Shown here one piece after another: positions 33,880 to 42,862 of a stretch of 47,001 nt of DNA. The DNA lies in NCBI GenBank assembly GCA_020073375.1, contig JAIQFG010000029.1, forward strand, positions 1 through 47,001. Reading direction: 5' to 3'. Below the pieces are notes generated by a model. It saw only the letters and a list, made by a program, of their open reading frames with translations. It was not told the DNA's origin and made no database searches. Source of the DNA: Terriglobia bacterium. Its GTDB lineage: Bacteria; Acidobacteriota; Terriglobia; Acidiferrales; UBA7541. Within the stretch, counting starts at the first letter, position 1. Each line of letters begins with the position of its first letter. The position numbers and the translations under genes were made by a program.

Positions 33880-35058
33880 ATGACCAGAAACCGTCGCTGG
33901 ATGCTCGGGCTGGCTCTTCAATTCTGTCTTTCCGCCCTCGTGTGGAGCCAAACACGAGGTGGATCCTCGGCATCGAAATCCATAGTCACGTTTGATGCGC
34001 CCGGGGCGGGCGCGAGCGCGGGACAAGGCACCACTCCGCAAAGCATCAATGACGCCGGTGAAATTACGGGTTATTTCAAGGACTCCACCAGCGTTCTCCA
34101 TGGCTTTGTGCGTCACAAGAACGGCGCATTCACGACGTTTGAAGCGCCCGGCGCAAGCAAGAAGGCCACGCTGGGCACATTTCCGCAAAGCATTAACGAC
34201 CAAGGCGGCGTTGTCGGGTACTACTTTACGGATCCCAACGGCGTCCGCCATGGATTTGTCCGTAGCGTGGATGGCACGATCCTCCGTTTCGATCCTGGGA
34301 ACAGCAAGGGAACGGTGGTGCGGCAGAATAACAGCGCAGGCGAATTCACGGGAAATTACGTCTCTTATGACATGGTGCACGGTTTTCTCGCCCAAAAGGA
34401 CAGACGTTTTGTCACCTTCGACCCTCCGGGCAGCGCGAATACGGCTCCGGAGGGCATCAACAGCAGTGGTGAAATTACGGGATATTACGCGGATGACAAC
34501 AACGCGCTGCATGGCTTCGTCCGCCGCGCCGACGGCACGTTCTCGACGTTCAATGTCCCCGGCGCCAGCGCAACCGAAGGCAAAGGCACGGTTCCCATGG
34601 GGATCAATTCAAAGGGAGACGTCGTTGGCTACTATCATTTTGGCCCGAAAGACGGAACATTTGCGTTTCTCAGAACCAAGGACGGAAGCATCCTCAAATT
34701 CGATCCACCCGGCAGCATTACCGACAACGCTCCGCACGTCGATGACGAAGGATATATTGTGCGGCCTGTGGCCGCAGCCCTGAGCATTAACGAAGCCGGT
34801 GACATCGCGGGATATTTTGGCGATTCGGCGGGAGTGGTTCACGGCTTCGTCCGCCGCCGCGACGGCTCCTACAGCACGTTCGACGCCCCAGGCGCGGCAA
34901 GAAACGGAAACCTGGGAACATTTTCGGATAGCATCAATAACAGCGGGGATGTTACGGGTCATTACTTCGCGGCCAACGCGGTGCTCCACGGATTTCTGCT
35001 TCCACATGCCGTTTCCCCGGCCGGCGTTCCCGGGAATGCCCCCGCAAAAAAGCCTTGA
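33880..35058 (+). CDS. Secreted HAF-type repeat protein
   Basis: This 392-aa secreted protein has a signal peptide (MLGLALQFCLSALVWS) and about seven tandem repeats of 45-60 residues: a TFDAPGA-type turn, a QSIN(D/N)xGxITGYY strand and an HGFVRRxDGxF end. Examples of conserved pieces are SINDAGEITGYF, SINDQGGVVGYYF, GINSSGEITGYYADD, SINEAGDIAGYFGD and SINNSGDVTGHYFA. These resemble the HAF extracellular repeats known from exported proteins of Acidobacteriota and Proteobacteria; the function is unknown. The start ATG at 33880 has only a weak ribosome binding site (GGAATA). One repeat (around residue 185) is shortened, and another (DDEGYIVRPVAAAL) has an insertion. Confidence 0.85.
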   Translation: MTRNRRWMLGLALQFCLSALVWSQTRGGSSASKSIVTFDAPGAGASAGQGTTPQSINDAGEITGYFKDSTSVLHGFVRHKNGAFTTFEAPGASKKATLGTFPQSINDQGGVVGYYFTDPNGVRHGFVRSVDGTILRFDPGNSKGTVVRQNNSAGEFTGNYVSYDMVHGFLAQKDRRFVTFDPPGSANTAPEGINSSGEITGYYADDNNALHGFVRRADGTFSTFNVPGASATEGKGTVPMGINSKGDVVGYYHFGPKDGTFAFLRTKDGSILKFDPPGSITDNAPHVDDEGYIVRPVAAALSINEAGDIAGYFGDSAGVVHGFVRRRDGSYSTFDAPGAARNGNLGTFSDSINNSGDVTGHYFAANAVLHGFLLPHAVSPAGVPGNAPAKKP

Positions 35059-35125
35059 ACGCGGAGCCACGCCGTTTGGTGCGATTCATGCGGCCAACGC
35101 CGTTCGCGGCGGCACATCCGATTTC

Positions 35126-35515
35126 CTATTGGGGATGCTCCAGCATTCCCAGTTGTCTGCCATCGGCAAACGTGATCCTCTGCAGGAAACCAACCGGCTG
35201 CCCATTCTTGGCCGGACTCAAAACGATCGTGACTTGATCTCCCGCCTTCAGGGCGTCTTGCGTCCAGCCCGCACGGGCTAACTTCGTGGGGCTTAGCGTT
35301 TCCACCGCCCAATGAGCGACGCCGCCCTTTTCGCCGCTGGTATCGAAATAAATCAGGGTGTGAGGGTTGGCCCACTTGAATTGCGTGACTTTCCCCTTGA
35401 GCGTGAGCGGATGAGATTCGTCGTACTCGGCATTTCCGTGGTGCGCGAAGATCGGGCTGCAAACCGCGAGCCACCCGATCAGGATTGGAAGGAGCTTGCG
35501 TGAACTGATCTTCAT
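35126..35515 (-). CDS. DUF6152 family periplasmic protein (second copy)
   Basis: This 129-aa secreted protein has a signal peptide (LLPILIGWLAVCSPIFA) directly followed by HHGNAEYD, giving the His pair of the DUF6152 family at the predicted mature N-terminus. The body reads LKGKVTQFKWANPHTLIYFD and GDQVTIVLSPAKNG, matching the copy at 3118-3522 block by block. The start ATG at 35515 has GGAAG 6 nt upstream. It stands alone on the minus strand between the HAF-repeat gene and the third TonB receptor; unlike the first copy, no WEGDT-type partner gene lies beside it here. Its function is unknown; conserved His residues suggest metal binding, which is inference. Confidence 0.85.
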   Translation of the reverse strand: MKISSRKLLPILIGWLAVCSPIFAHHGNAEYDESHPLTLKGKVTQFKWANPHTLIYFDTSGEKGGVAHWAVETLSPTKLARAGWTQDALKAGDQVTIVLSPAKNGQPVGFLQRITFADGRQLGMLEHPQ

Positions 35516-35680
35516 GATTCGCTTCCGCCGCTCCCCGGCTCGCCGGCACTTGCTATCAGGTTCGTCCCTACCGGGCGCGGGAATGAAATCGAGCCGCGAG
35601 AAAAATCATACCATGAAAGCAATGCTCAAGATTTTTTTGGGTTTCGCTCCCGGCCAGAAGCGGGCGAAAAATGATTTCTG

Positions 35681-35709
35681 TTGACTTAGCAATAAATCGG
35701 GTGTATTCG
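35681..35709 (+). promoter_or_regulatory. Candidate promoter of third TonB receptor
   Basis: TTGACT and TATTCG are separated by 17 bp and lie about 70 bp before the receptor start codon. The -35 box is close to the sigma-70 consensus; the -10 box matches only in its first half. Confidence 0.35.
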
Positions 35710-35775
35710 CACCGTACTAGGTTGGTCGGGGATACTTCCTGAATTCCAGATCATGGACCACGACGGGAGGGTGTG

Positions 35776-38700
35776 ATGAAGGTGAGAAAGTCCTGGGTGA
35801 TATACGCAGTATTTGTGGCAACCATCTTGACGACCCTGGCGGTCGTATCAAGTCATGCGCAAGAAGCGGGAACGATCCTCGGAATAGTAAAGGATTTCTC
35901 CGGCGGAGTCGTGGCAAGCGCAAAAGTCACGGTCACGAACACGGACACGAACGATTCACGCCTGGTCACCACGGGTGACGATGGCGCGTTTCGCGTTTCG
36001 GGTCTTCGCCCGGGACACTACTCAGTCAGGATTGAAAAGGATGGCTTCAAGACCTCAACCCAGCCGGGCTTGACTTTGGACATAGCCGCCCAACTGGTCG
36101 TCAACCCCGTGTTGGAGGTCGGCGCATCGTCCCAGGAGGTGACCGTCACCGGAGAAGCCCCCGTCGTGAATACAACCACCAGCACGCTGGGCAGCCTGGT
36201 GGACGACCGCAAGGTCGCGGAGCTTCCGCTGAACGGCAGAAACTACATTGACTTGACGCTCATCCAGCCGGGTATCCAAATCAATACCAGCCCCTCGGGT
36301 GGAGGATCCGGTTCCTCCGGAACCTGGTTCAGCAGCAACGGAATGCCGCCCCGCTCGAACAATTTCACGATTGATGGCGCGCAGATTGGGAACCAGTACG
36401 GTACGGGGCCGAACTCCATTTCCGGCAGCACACTCGGCGTGGACGGAATCAAGGAGTACAAGATCGTCACGAGCATGTTTGGCGCCGAATACGGAATGAC
36501 CATGGGCAGCCAAATGGTCATCGTCAGCAAGGGCGGCACCAACCAGTGGCACGGCGACGTGTTCGAGTACTTGCGGAACAATCACCTGGATGCCCGAAAT
36601 TTCTTTGAACCGCAGCCCGCGAATTTGGGAGGCCACCGCATCTCGCCCTTCCAACGCAACAACTTTGGCGCCGCCGCCGGCGGGCCCATCCGCAAAGACA
36701 AGACGTTCTTCTTTCTGGTGTATGAGGGTCTCCGTCAGGCCCAGCAGGACGCGATTCAAACGACCACGCTTCCCGCCGCGTGCCATTTCTTGGATACCCC
36801 GAGCGGTCCGGTCATCGCCGGAGGCGGCGCGATTACTCCGGTTGTCACGGTCCCAGCTAGTTTCGCAGGCGTGAGCCCCACCATACTGCGGACCCGGTTA
36901 ACCGGACCGGTCACACTTGATACAACGGGTTGCGGGACCGCGGCGGCTGGCCAAGTGGTGAATCCAATGGTCACGCCATGGATTGGGCAATTCCCTTTCC
37001 CCAACGAACCAGGATCGAATTCCAATTACACGTTTCCCGGCCACTCCCATGTCCGGGAGGACTATGGCCAGCTTCGCGTGGACCAGAATATTTCGGACAG
37101 TGACACACTGTTCGCGCGGTACACGCTGGATGACAACCTCCTGACGACGCCTTACGCTTCCCTTTCCGCTTCCGACACTGGAGCCGCTTATCCGCAGTTC
37201 TACTCCATTGGCAGAAGCAGGAATCAGTATTTCACCGTTGGCGAAAATCATGTTTTTTCGGCCGACGTCCTCAATCAGTTCCGGCTCTCCTTTAGCCGGA
37301 CCAATTTCGCCGGATATCCGGGAATCAATCGCGTTCCCGGCCTCAATCCTGATTTCGACATGATCGATACCGCGAGCACCCCGGGCAGCACCTGCTCATC
37401 TGCGACCAATCCGGTTTGCATCTGGTCGTATCTTCCGGGAAGATTCAATGGAGGGCTCGCGCCCGGCGGCGGCGTGACCACGCTTTCGTTCAACACCACT
37501 TTTCCCACTTACCATCCGCAAAATGTCTGGACTCTTGCCGATGACGTGTACATGAACCACGGAAAGCACGGGTTCAAATTCGGAATCCTGATGAACAATT
37601 TCCAGGAACCTTCGATCATGCAGAAGGGCGCCTATGGAAGCACCAATTCAGGCGGCACTATTTTGAACTGGATGAAGGGATTCACGACGAGTTACCTGAC
37701 CGTGACGCCGGTTCCGGGGTTTGCCACCAACGGCGTGCTGAACTCGCCCTTCCAGGGCAATTACCTGGACAAGGACTACATGTTCAAGACTTTCGGTTTC
37801 TATGCCGGAGACGACTATCGCGTTACATCGAGGCTGACGCTAAACCTCGGTTTGCGGTACGAGTTCAATACCATTCCGCACGAACTTTACCACCGCAGTT
37901 CCACGATTGCCGACCTGCAGGGCGGGTCCCAGACCTACACCGTCGGGTCCATCTTTAACCACAACTGGACGCACAGAAATTTCAGCCCGCGCGTCGGCTT
38001 TGCCTGGGATGCCTTCGGTACCGGGAAGACGGCTGTCCGCGGCGGCTTCGGAATTTATTGGGATATCGCCAATATCGGCTCCTTGTTGACCCAGGCCGCC
38101 AATGGCGTTCCGCCCTTTGCCGCTCAGACGCAAGTGGCCCAAACGGCCGCAGCCTACACGATTCCCTTTGTTGACGTAAACGGGGGCCTGACCGGCAACT
38201 TCACGTCCGCACAGTTCGGGCATGCCCTGCAGATGAATGACCCGAATATCAAGAACCCGCATTCGCTGCAATATAACCTTACCGTGGAGCAGCAGCTTCC
38301 ATTCGGGCTTGGCCTTTCCGTCTCGTACGTCGGCAACCGCGGCATTAACTTGTTCGCGCTGGTCGAGGGGAACCCCGTGGTGCCCACTAATCTGGTGGGT
38401 GGCAAACTGCCCTCCAATACCATGCCGACCTACAACGTGACTAATGGCGCGGCACCAAACAACTGTCAGAACAATGCCCTTACTTTTGGCGCCGCAACAC
38501 AGGCGTTCACACCTGGGGCACCGAACTATCCCTGCAGAATCAATCCCTATTTCACCAGCACGCTGTTCATCACGTCGCCCTCGAATTCCTGGTACAACTC
38601 TCTCCAGGTCGTAGTGACCAAGCACCTCAGCCACGGTTTGGATTTCCAGGGCGCCTACACGTATAGCCGGTCCCTGGACACGACCGCGGGCCAAATGTAC

Positions 38701-39522
38701 AACACCGATTGCGGCAATGGCGCGTTCGGGACGGCAGTCGGTCCTGTTCCGTTCAACTTGAAACTCGACAAAGGGCCCTCGTGCGCTGACGTGCCCCATT
38801 CAATGCACCTGAGCGTTCTGTATCACTTGCCGGACTTCAAGTCGGAAGGGGTTGTCTCGAAGATGGTCAACGGCTGGTGGGTAGGCAACATCGTGACCGC
38901 AGTGCAGGGATTCCCGTTTACGCCGCTGGTTGGGCAGGACCGGTCCTTCAGCGGTGTAATTACCCAGAGTAATCAGACGCCCGTGTCCTTGAACAGTGCT
39001 AGCAGCACCGTAACTTATGCGGTCACCACCAACTCGTCCCCAGCCGCTGGGTGCACAACCACCACGTGCACGTACAATTTCATCCCCTACGACCCGAGCA
39101 AAGTGGTTACCGGAGACCCCAACCACTGGTTCAATCCCTTAATGTTTGGGGAAGCACAGCTCGGAAATATCGGCAACTCGCCGCGCGATATCCTCCGCGG
39201 GCCGGGAGTCGGAACTTGGAACTTCTCGATAAACAAGGACACCAAGCTTGGATTCCTCGGTGAACAAGGGAGCCTGGAGTTCCGCATGGAGATCTTCAAC
39301 CTGTTGAACCGCGCGAATTTTGGACCGCCCACTAACGTTGCATTTTCGGGCACAACGGCGGTCAACAATTTACCGGTGAATACCCTGAATTCATCCGCGG
39401 GCGGTAACATCCAGGCTCCAAACGGCGCTTCCGCAAACAACCCGCTTGGAAACGTCGGTCAGATCACGACCACGTCAACCTCATCCCGCCAGATTCAACT
39501 GGCGCTGAAGGTTGTTTTCTAA
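35776..39522 (+). CDS. TonB-dependent receptor with carboxypeptidase regulatory-like domain (Oar-like)
   Basis: This complete 1248-aa receptor is the largest in the window. The signal peptide (VIYAVFVATILTTLAVVSSHA) is followed by the regulatory-like domain (GTILGIVKDFSGGVVASAKV, GLRPGHYSVRIEKDGF) and a plug with EVTVTGEAPVVNTTT, LPLNGRNYIDLTLIQPGI and FGAEYGMTMGSQMVIVSKGG. The barrel carries FSPRVGFAWDAFGTGKTAVR and FRMEIFNLLNRANFG, and ends RQIQLALKVVF with a terminal Phe. The start is the ATG at 35776, with GGGAGG at 5 nt spacing; the GTG three bases earlier is too close. It is flanked by its own promoter-like sequence and a terminator, so it is likely monocistronic. It is followed by the haem-c/beta-propeller gene. 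Confidence 0.96.
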   Translation: MKVRKSWVIYAVFVATILTTLAVVSSHAQEAGTILGIVKDFSGGVVASAKVTVTNTDTNDSRLVTTGDDGAFRVSGLRPGHYSVRIEKDGFKTSTQPGLTLDIAAQLVVNPVLEVGASSQEVTVTGEAPVVNTTTSTLGSLVDDRKVAELPLNGRNYIDLTLIQPGIQINTSPSGGGSGSSGTWFSSNGMPPRSNNFTIDGAQIGNQYGTGPNSISGSTLGVDGIKEYKIVTSMFGAEYGMTMGSQMVIVSKGGTNQWHGDVFEYLRNNHLDARNFFEPQPANLGGHRISPFQRNNFGAAAGGPIRKDKTFFFLVYEGLRQAQQDAIQTTTLPAACHFLDTPSGPVIAGGGAITPVVTVPASFAGVSPTILRTRLTGPVTLDTTGCGTAAAGQVVNPMVTPWIGQFPFPNEPGSNSNYTFPGHSHVREDYGQLRVDQNISDSDTLFARYTLDDNLLTTPYASLSASDTGAAYPQFYSIGRSRNQYFTVGENHVFSADVLNQFRLSFSRTNFAGYPGINRVPGLNPDFDMIDTASTPGSTCSSATNPVCIWSYLPGRFNGGLAPGGGVTTLSFNTTFPTYHPQNVWTLADDVYMNHGKHGFKFGILMNNFQEPSIMQKGAYGSTNSGGTILNWMKGFTTSYLTVTPVPGFATNGVLNSPFQGNYLDKDYMFKTFGFYAGDDYRVTSRLTLNLGLRYEFNTIPHELYHRSSTIADLQGGSQTYTVGSIFNHNWTHRNFSPRVGFAWDAFGTGKTAVRGGFGIYWDIANIGSLLTQAANGVPPFAAQTQVAQTAAAYTIPFVDVNGGLTGNFTSAQFGHALQMNDPNIKNPHSLQYNLTVEQQLPFGLGLSVSYVGNRGINLFALVEGNPVVPTNLVGGKLPSNTMPTYNVTNGAAPNNCQNNALTFGAATQAFTPGAPNYPCRINPYFTSTLFITSPSNSWYNSLQVVVTKHLSHGLDFQGAYTYSRSLDTTAGQMYNTDCGNGAFGTAVGPVPFNLKLDKGPSCADVPHSMHLSVLYHLPDFKSEGVVSKMVNGWWVGNIVTAVQGFPFTPLVGQDRSFSGVITQSNQTPVSLNSASSTVTYAVTTNSSPAAGCTTTTCTYNFIPYDPSKVVTGDPNHWFNPLMFGEAQLGNIGNSPRDILRGPGVGTWNFSINKDTKLGFLGEQGSLEFRMEIFNLLNRANFGPPTNVAFSGTTAVNNLPVNTLNSSAGGNIQAPNGASANNPLGNVGQITTTSTSSRQIQLALKVVF

Positions 39523-39549
39523 CCGGGAACAATAGCTCGAAGAGCCAAA

Positions 39550-39582
39550 AAAAGGGATGGCTGCGAACCGGCCATCCCTTTT
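39550..39582 (+). terminator. Rho-independent terminator after third TonB receptor
   Basis: AAAAGGGATGGC pairs with GCCATCCCTTTT across a 9-nt loop (12-bp stem), followed by CCTTTTCCGTTTT. It lies 28 bp after the receptor stop codon. Confidence 0.9.
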
Positions 39583-39680
39583 CCTTTTCCGTTTTGCCGG
39601 CTTCGCGAAATATTCTTTCTCGGAATCGAACGCAGGCACTGGAAATACTGATTTCGGGAGGGGATCCGCCAAAACGCCGC

Positions 39681-39710
39681 CAGGGGAGCCCCTGAAGTAC
39701 AGGCGGCACC
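39681..39710 (+). repeat. Possible diverged single copy of the 29.6-kb hairpin repeat
   Basis: CAGGGGAGCCCCTGAAGTAC AGGCGGCACC combines a 6-bp palindrome with CTGAAGTACAGG, which resembles the CTGCAAGTACAG core and the GCACC end of the 34-bp units at 29610-29711. The match is partial and could be chance. It is the only other structure in the 250 bp between the terminator and the promoter. Confidence 0.25.
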
Positions 39711-39757
39711 GTTTCTCAAGAGGAACCTGTATCACGACCGCGGCAATCGTATTTGCC

Positions 39758-39786
39758 TTGACATCCTTTTGATACTGGCCTAATTT
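39758..39786 (+). promoter_or_regulatory. Sigma-70-type promoter of haem-c/beta-propeller gene
   Basis: A perfect -35 box TTGACA is separated by exactly 17 bp from TAATTT, which lies 52 bp before the ATG at 39839. A ribosome binding site (GGAGG, 7 nt) follows. This gives the gene its own transcript, separate from the receptor. Confidence 0.55.
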
Positions 39787-39838
39787 CCACTGAATACCTG
39801 TACGGGACCACGGGAAATATCCAAATGGAGGGCTTCGG

Positions 39839-41857
39839 ATGCGAACCGTAACGCGCAAGTTGACCTGGGTTCTTCTGGCAGCATTGTGTGTGGCTGCTCG
39901 ACCGGCTGTAGGCGGCCCGCAGAATGTGCCTGGATTGAAAGTTGATAAGACCAGCATCGGCGGCACCGTTGCGAACACCAACGGCGGGAAGCCTGAAGCT
40001 GGCGTCTGGGTGATCGCTGAGACAAAATCCTTGCCGGTACCGTTCCGCAAGATTGTCGTCACCGACGATCAGGGACGCTTCCTGGTTCCGGATCTGCCGG
40101 ATGGAGCCTACGAGCTATGGGTGCGCGGCTACGGGCTGAAGGACTCGGAGCCCGTCAAAGCGGCGCGCGGCGGGACGGTGAAGCTGCAGATTGCCAACGC
40201 CGCAACCCCGCAAGAAGCGGCCAAGATCTATCCTGCCAGTTATTGGACGTCGCTGATTCAGCCTCCTACGGGTAGCGATCTCCCCGCCAGGTACAAGACC
40301 ACGGAAGAATGGCTTGGGGACCAGAGGAACGGCTGCAACCACTGCCATGAATTGGGCATGGTCGCCACGCGCCGCTATACCACGGTTGAAGATTGGGACG
40401 CTGTCTTCGGCCGCGCTAAGGCGATGCATCAAGAACTCAATTTTCTAGGCAAAAATACCGTAGAGAAGGTTCTTGCCGATTGGGGCGCTCGCATAGCGGC
40501 GGGAGAAGTTCCTCCTGCTCCGCCGCGGCCAACCGGCATCGAACGCAATGTCGTCGTCTCCCAATGGGATTGGGGAGCCCCGGAGTCCTTCATTCACGAT
40601 ATGGTTTCGACGGACAAACGGAATCCGACGATGTACGCATACGGGAAAGTTTACGGCGGTGATCGCACCGGCGGTGGCAGATTGTGGATTTTGGACCCGG
40701 TGAAGAACACGGTCCAGGGCCTCAATCTCGAACCGCGAGACAAGAGCCACGGCTTCTCCCTGACAAAGGACTACTACCACGGCGCGGAAGAAGAGCAGGC
40801 GTACACCGGAGAGGACAAGGAGTGGATGGACAGTCCCCACAATCCCATGATGGATGAGAACGGCAGAGTCTGGATGACCGAGCAGATTCGCGCCGGCGGC
40901 AAGCAATACTATCCAGCATGGGCAAAGAGCACGATCGCCACGGAGACCAATAACCCCGAGGAGATCGATATCGCCTACAATCTTCTGTCTAAAAACGGTA
41001 ACAACATGGAACTCGGCTACTACGATACGAAAACCAATAAATTTGTCACCGTTGACACTGCCTATAACACCCACCACTTGCAGTTCGATTGGCAAGACCG
41101 CATCTGGACCGACGGCGGTGGTTCCGCGATGGGTGAAATGGACACCAAAAAGCTGGATTTGAACAACATTCAGGGAACTGAGCAAGCTGCTCAGAAGACC
41201 TGGATGCGAATCGACATGGACACCAAGAAGATGATTCCTGGAACGGGCTACGGTGTGGCGATCAGCCCCGTCGACGGCACCGTTTGGGAAACCTCTCCGC
41301 AAGCCCTTGCCCCAGCGAACAAGGTGTACATGCTCGATCCAAAGACGGGGAAATTCAAGGATTACCCGCTGCCTGCTCCGGGACGTTTCCCGCACGGCAT
41401 TGACTTCAGCACCGACGGGAATGTTTGGGTTTCCCTCGGCAGCGGCCATCTCGCCCGCCTGGACGTCAAGACCGGCCAGTGGAAATTCTGGGAAAACCCG
41501 GGAGTAAAATTTAAGGGCACCGGCAACGAAACCGGCACCACCGATTTCCCCTACTTCCTGTGGGTAGATCAATTCAACGCGTCGGGTCTCGGCAAGGACA
41601 CCGTGATCGTCACTGGAACCGCTTCGGACGCAATGTTCATATTCGATCCGAAGACGGAAAAGTTCAGTGTGTTCCGTGTTCCTTATCCGTTGCCGTTCTA
41701 TACTCGCGGTTTGGATGGTCGAATTGACGACCCCAACGCGGGTTGGAAGGGCCGGGGCCTTTGGATGACCTACAGCTCTTACATGCCTAAATTCACGGAA
41801 ACGCGCAAAGGCTCCATTAATCATATGCAGATCCGCCCCAATCCATTGGCGAATTAA
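39839..41857 (+). CDS. Secreted haem-c / beta-propeller fusion (second copy)
   Basis: This 672-aa exported protein shares the architecture of the protein at 17928. After a signal peptide (WVLLAALCVAARPAVG) comes a carboxypeptidase regulatory-like domain (SIGGTVANTNGGKPEAGVWV...TDDQGRFLVPDLPDGAYELWV, about 39-118). One c-type haem site follows, CNHCH at residues 166-170. A Vgb-like propeller fills the rest, with PMMDENGRVWMTEQI, HHLQFDWQDRIWTDGGG, VAISPVDGTVWETSP and GIDFSTDGNVWVSLGSGHLA. It is about 100 residues longer than the other copy, mainly between the haem site and the end of the propeller. It has its own promoter and lies downstream of a TonB receptor, so a role in handling or oxidising the imported ligand is possible but unproven. 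Confidence 0.88.
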   Translation: MRTVTRKLTWVLLAALCVAARPAVGGPQNVPGLKVDKTSIGGTVANTNGGKPEAGVWVIAETKSLPVPFRKIVVTDDQGRFLVPDLPDGAYELWVRGYGLKDSEPVKAARGGTVKLQIANAATPQEAAKIYPASYWTSLIQPPTGSDLPARYKTTEEWLGDQRNGCNHCHELGMVATRRYTTVEDWDAVFGRAKAMHQELNFLGKNTVEKVLADWGARIAAGEVPPAPPRPTGIERNVVVSQWDWGAPESFIHDMVSTDKRNPTMYAYGKVYGGDRTGGGRLWILDPVKNTVQGLNLEPRDKSHGFSLTKDYYHGAEEEQAYTGEDKEWMDSPHNPMMDENGRVWMTEQIRAGGKQYYPAWAKSTIATETNNPEEIDIAYNLLSKNGNNMELGYYDTKTNKFVTVDTAYNTHHLQFDWQDRIWTDGGGSAMGEMDTKKLDLNNIQGTEQAAQKTWMRIDMDTKKMIPGTGYGVAISPVDGTVWETSPQALAPANKVYMLDPKTGKFKDYPLPAPGRFPHGIDFSTDGNVWVSLGSGHLARLDVKTGQWKFWENPGVKFKGTGNETGTTDFPYFLWVDQFNASGLGKDTVIVTGTASDAMFIFDPKTEKFSVFRVPYPLPFYTRGLDGRIDDPNAGWKGRGLWMTYSSYMPKFTETRKGSINHMQIRPNPLAN

Positions 41858-41861
41858 TGGG

Positions 41862-42071
41862 CTGGAGAAATGTGTAGCGGCGAGCAGTACTGACAGATAT
41901 AAGCGCGCCATCTACCTCACCTGCGAAGTCGTCGGTGAGGTAGATGGCAAGGTGACTGTCACGACGAGAGTGGCGATTTCAGCCGACGGCAAGACGCTGA
42001 CCGCGACTCAAACCGACAAGAACGCACAAGGACAGATTGTCAACAACTTTATTGTCGCAGGCAAACAATAA
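41862..42071 (+). pseudogene. C-terminal remnant of a small secreted-protein family
   Basis: A start-less frame of about 69 codons opens just after the haem-c propeller gene. Its end reads GKVTVTTRVAISADGKTLTA, then TQTDKNAQGQIVNNFIVAGKQ minus its last residues, which match the C-terminus of a common acidobacterial protein of about 140 aa (T-x-R-x-x-SADGKT...T-x-T-x-x-NAQGQ-x-VNN). The N-terminal half, including the signal peptide and the TWKLN-type opening, is missing, and there is no ribosome binding site. A 14-bp inverted repeat lies inside it. Confidence 0.6.
41907..41948. repeat. Perfect 14-bp inverted repeat within gene remnant
   Basis: GCCATCTACCTCAC and GTGAGGTAGATGGC are perfect complements separated by 14 nt. 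No T-run follows (AAGGTGACTG), so it is not a standard terminator. It sits about 50 bp downstream of the haem-c propeller gene, where it could protect the mRNA 3' end or mark the deletion junction that created the remnant. Confidence 0.6.
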
Positions 42072-42319
42072 ACGCTCGATCGAGATGGGAAAGGCGTCTG
42101 CAATCTTTTGGGTAAACCCTGGGGCGGGTAACGAAGCCCGCCTTCTCCCTACAGTAGTCTGTCCTGTTTACCTTCATCCGTCGTAAGTTCTGCAACCTGA
42201 CGCGAATTGGCTCTGAGTGTGCCCGCAGCCACGCGTCCGTGATGCGTTACCCAAACAACTAACCAGAAGGCGGGGTACCCGTCCAGAGTCATAATCAGCC
42301 GTTTAATTCGGGAGGGATG

Positions 42320-42862
42320 ATGCGTTTCGTAACTTCGTTGTTGATCTGCCTTGCAATGACCAACTGTGGCCTATCCTCGTTCGCTCAGACCTCCACGAGC
42401 GCGCCCAGCGTGCCCGCTCCGAACGCCGAAACAGCCATCGGGACTCCACGCTCTCCGGTTTTCGAGTACCTTGGCACGCTCCGGGCCGAAACGGGCACCC
42501 GCACCGTTGTCGAAAACGGCCCACAGGGGACACGCACAATAGTCCAGATCGTCAGCGGCCGTTTCGAAGGCCCGCGTGTCAGGGCGTCGGTACAGACGCC
42601 GTCCGGGGACTGGATCACTAACCGGGCCGACGGCAGCTACCGGCTCGATGTTCGCCTCACACTCAAAACGGATGACGGGGCGCTAATTCTGGTGACCTAC
42701 AACGGCGTCGGCCAGACAACAAATGCGGGCGCATCCCTGCGTGCTGCACCCCTCTTTGAGACCGGCGACTCGCGCTACGCCTGGCTCACCCGACTGCAGG
42801 CGGTCGCTGTGGGTGAGCGCGTCGGCACTAATCTCGCATACGACATCTATGCGCTAAAGTAG
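42320..42862 (+). CDS. Secreted DUF3237 family protein
   Basis: This 180-aa protein has a signal peptide (FVTSLLICLAMTNCG) followed by SSFAQ; a lipoprotein cleavage at the Cys is possible but the lipobox is weak. The domain reads PVFEYLGTLRAETGTRTVVE, GTRTIVQIVSGRFEGPRVRA, GDWITNRADGSYRLDVRLTLKTDDGALILVTYNGVG and GDSRYAWLTRLQAVAVGERVG, the pattern of DUF3237, a beta-barrel family of unknown function. Two ATGs are adjacent; the second (42320) has the better spacing from GGAGG. No neighbour suggests a role. Most DUF3237 proteins are cytosolic, so the leader is unusual. Confidence 0.88.
   Translation: MRFVTSLLICLAMTNCGLSSFAQTSTSAPSVPAPNAETAIGTPRSPVFEYLGTLRAETGTRTVVENGPQGTRTIVQIVSGRFEGPRVRASVQTPSGDWITNRADGSYRLDVRLTLKTDDGALILVTYNGVGQTTNAGASLRAAPLFETGDSRYAWLTRLQAVAVGERVGTNLAYDIYALK

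Noticed and set aside
40445..41911. A 488-codon minus-strand frame opposite the haem-c propeller gene
   Set aside because: It is the reverse of a well-supported gene with signal peptide, haem motif and ribosome binding site; the antisense protein has no recognisable domain and high GC favours such open antisense frames.
42123..42142. Short GC hairpin (GGCGGG/CCCGCC) as terminator
   Set aside because: Six-base stem and a CTTCTCCCT tail instead of a T-run; too weak to call.
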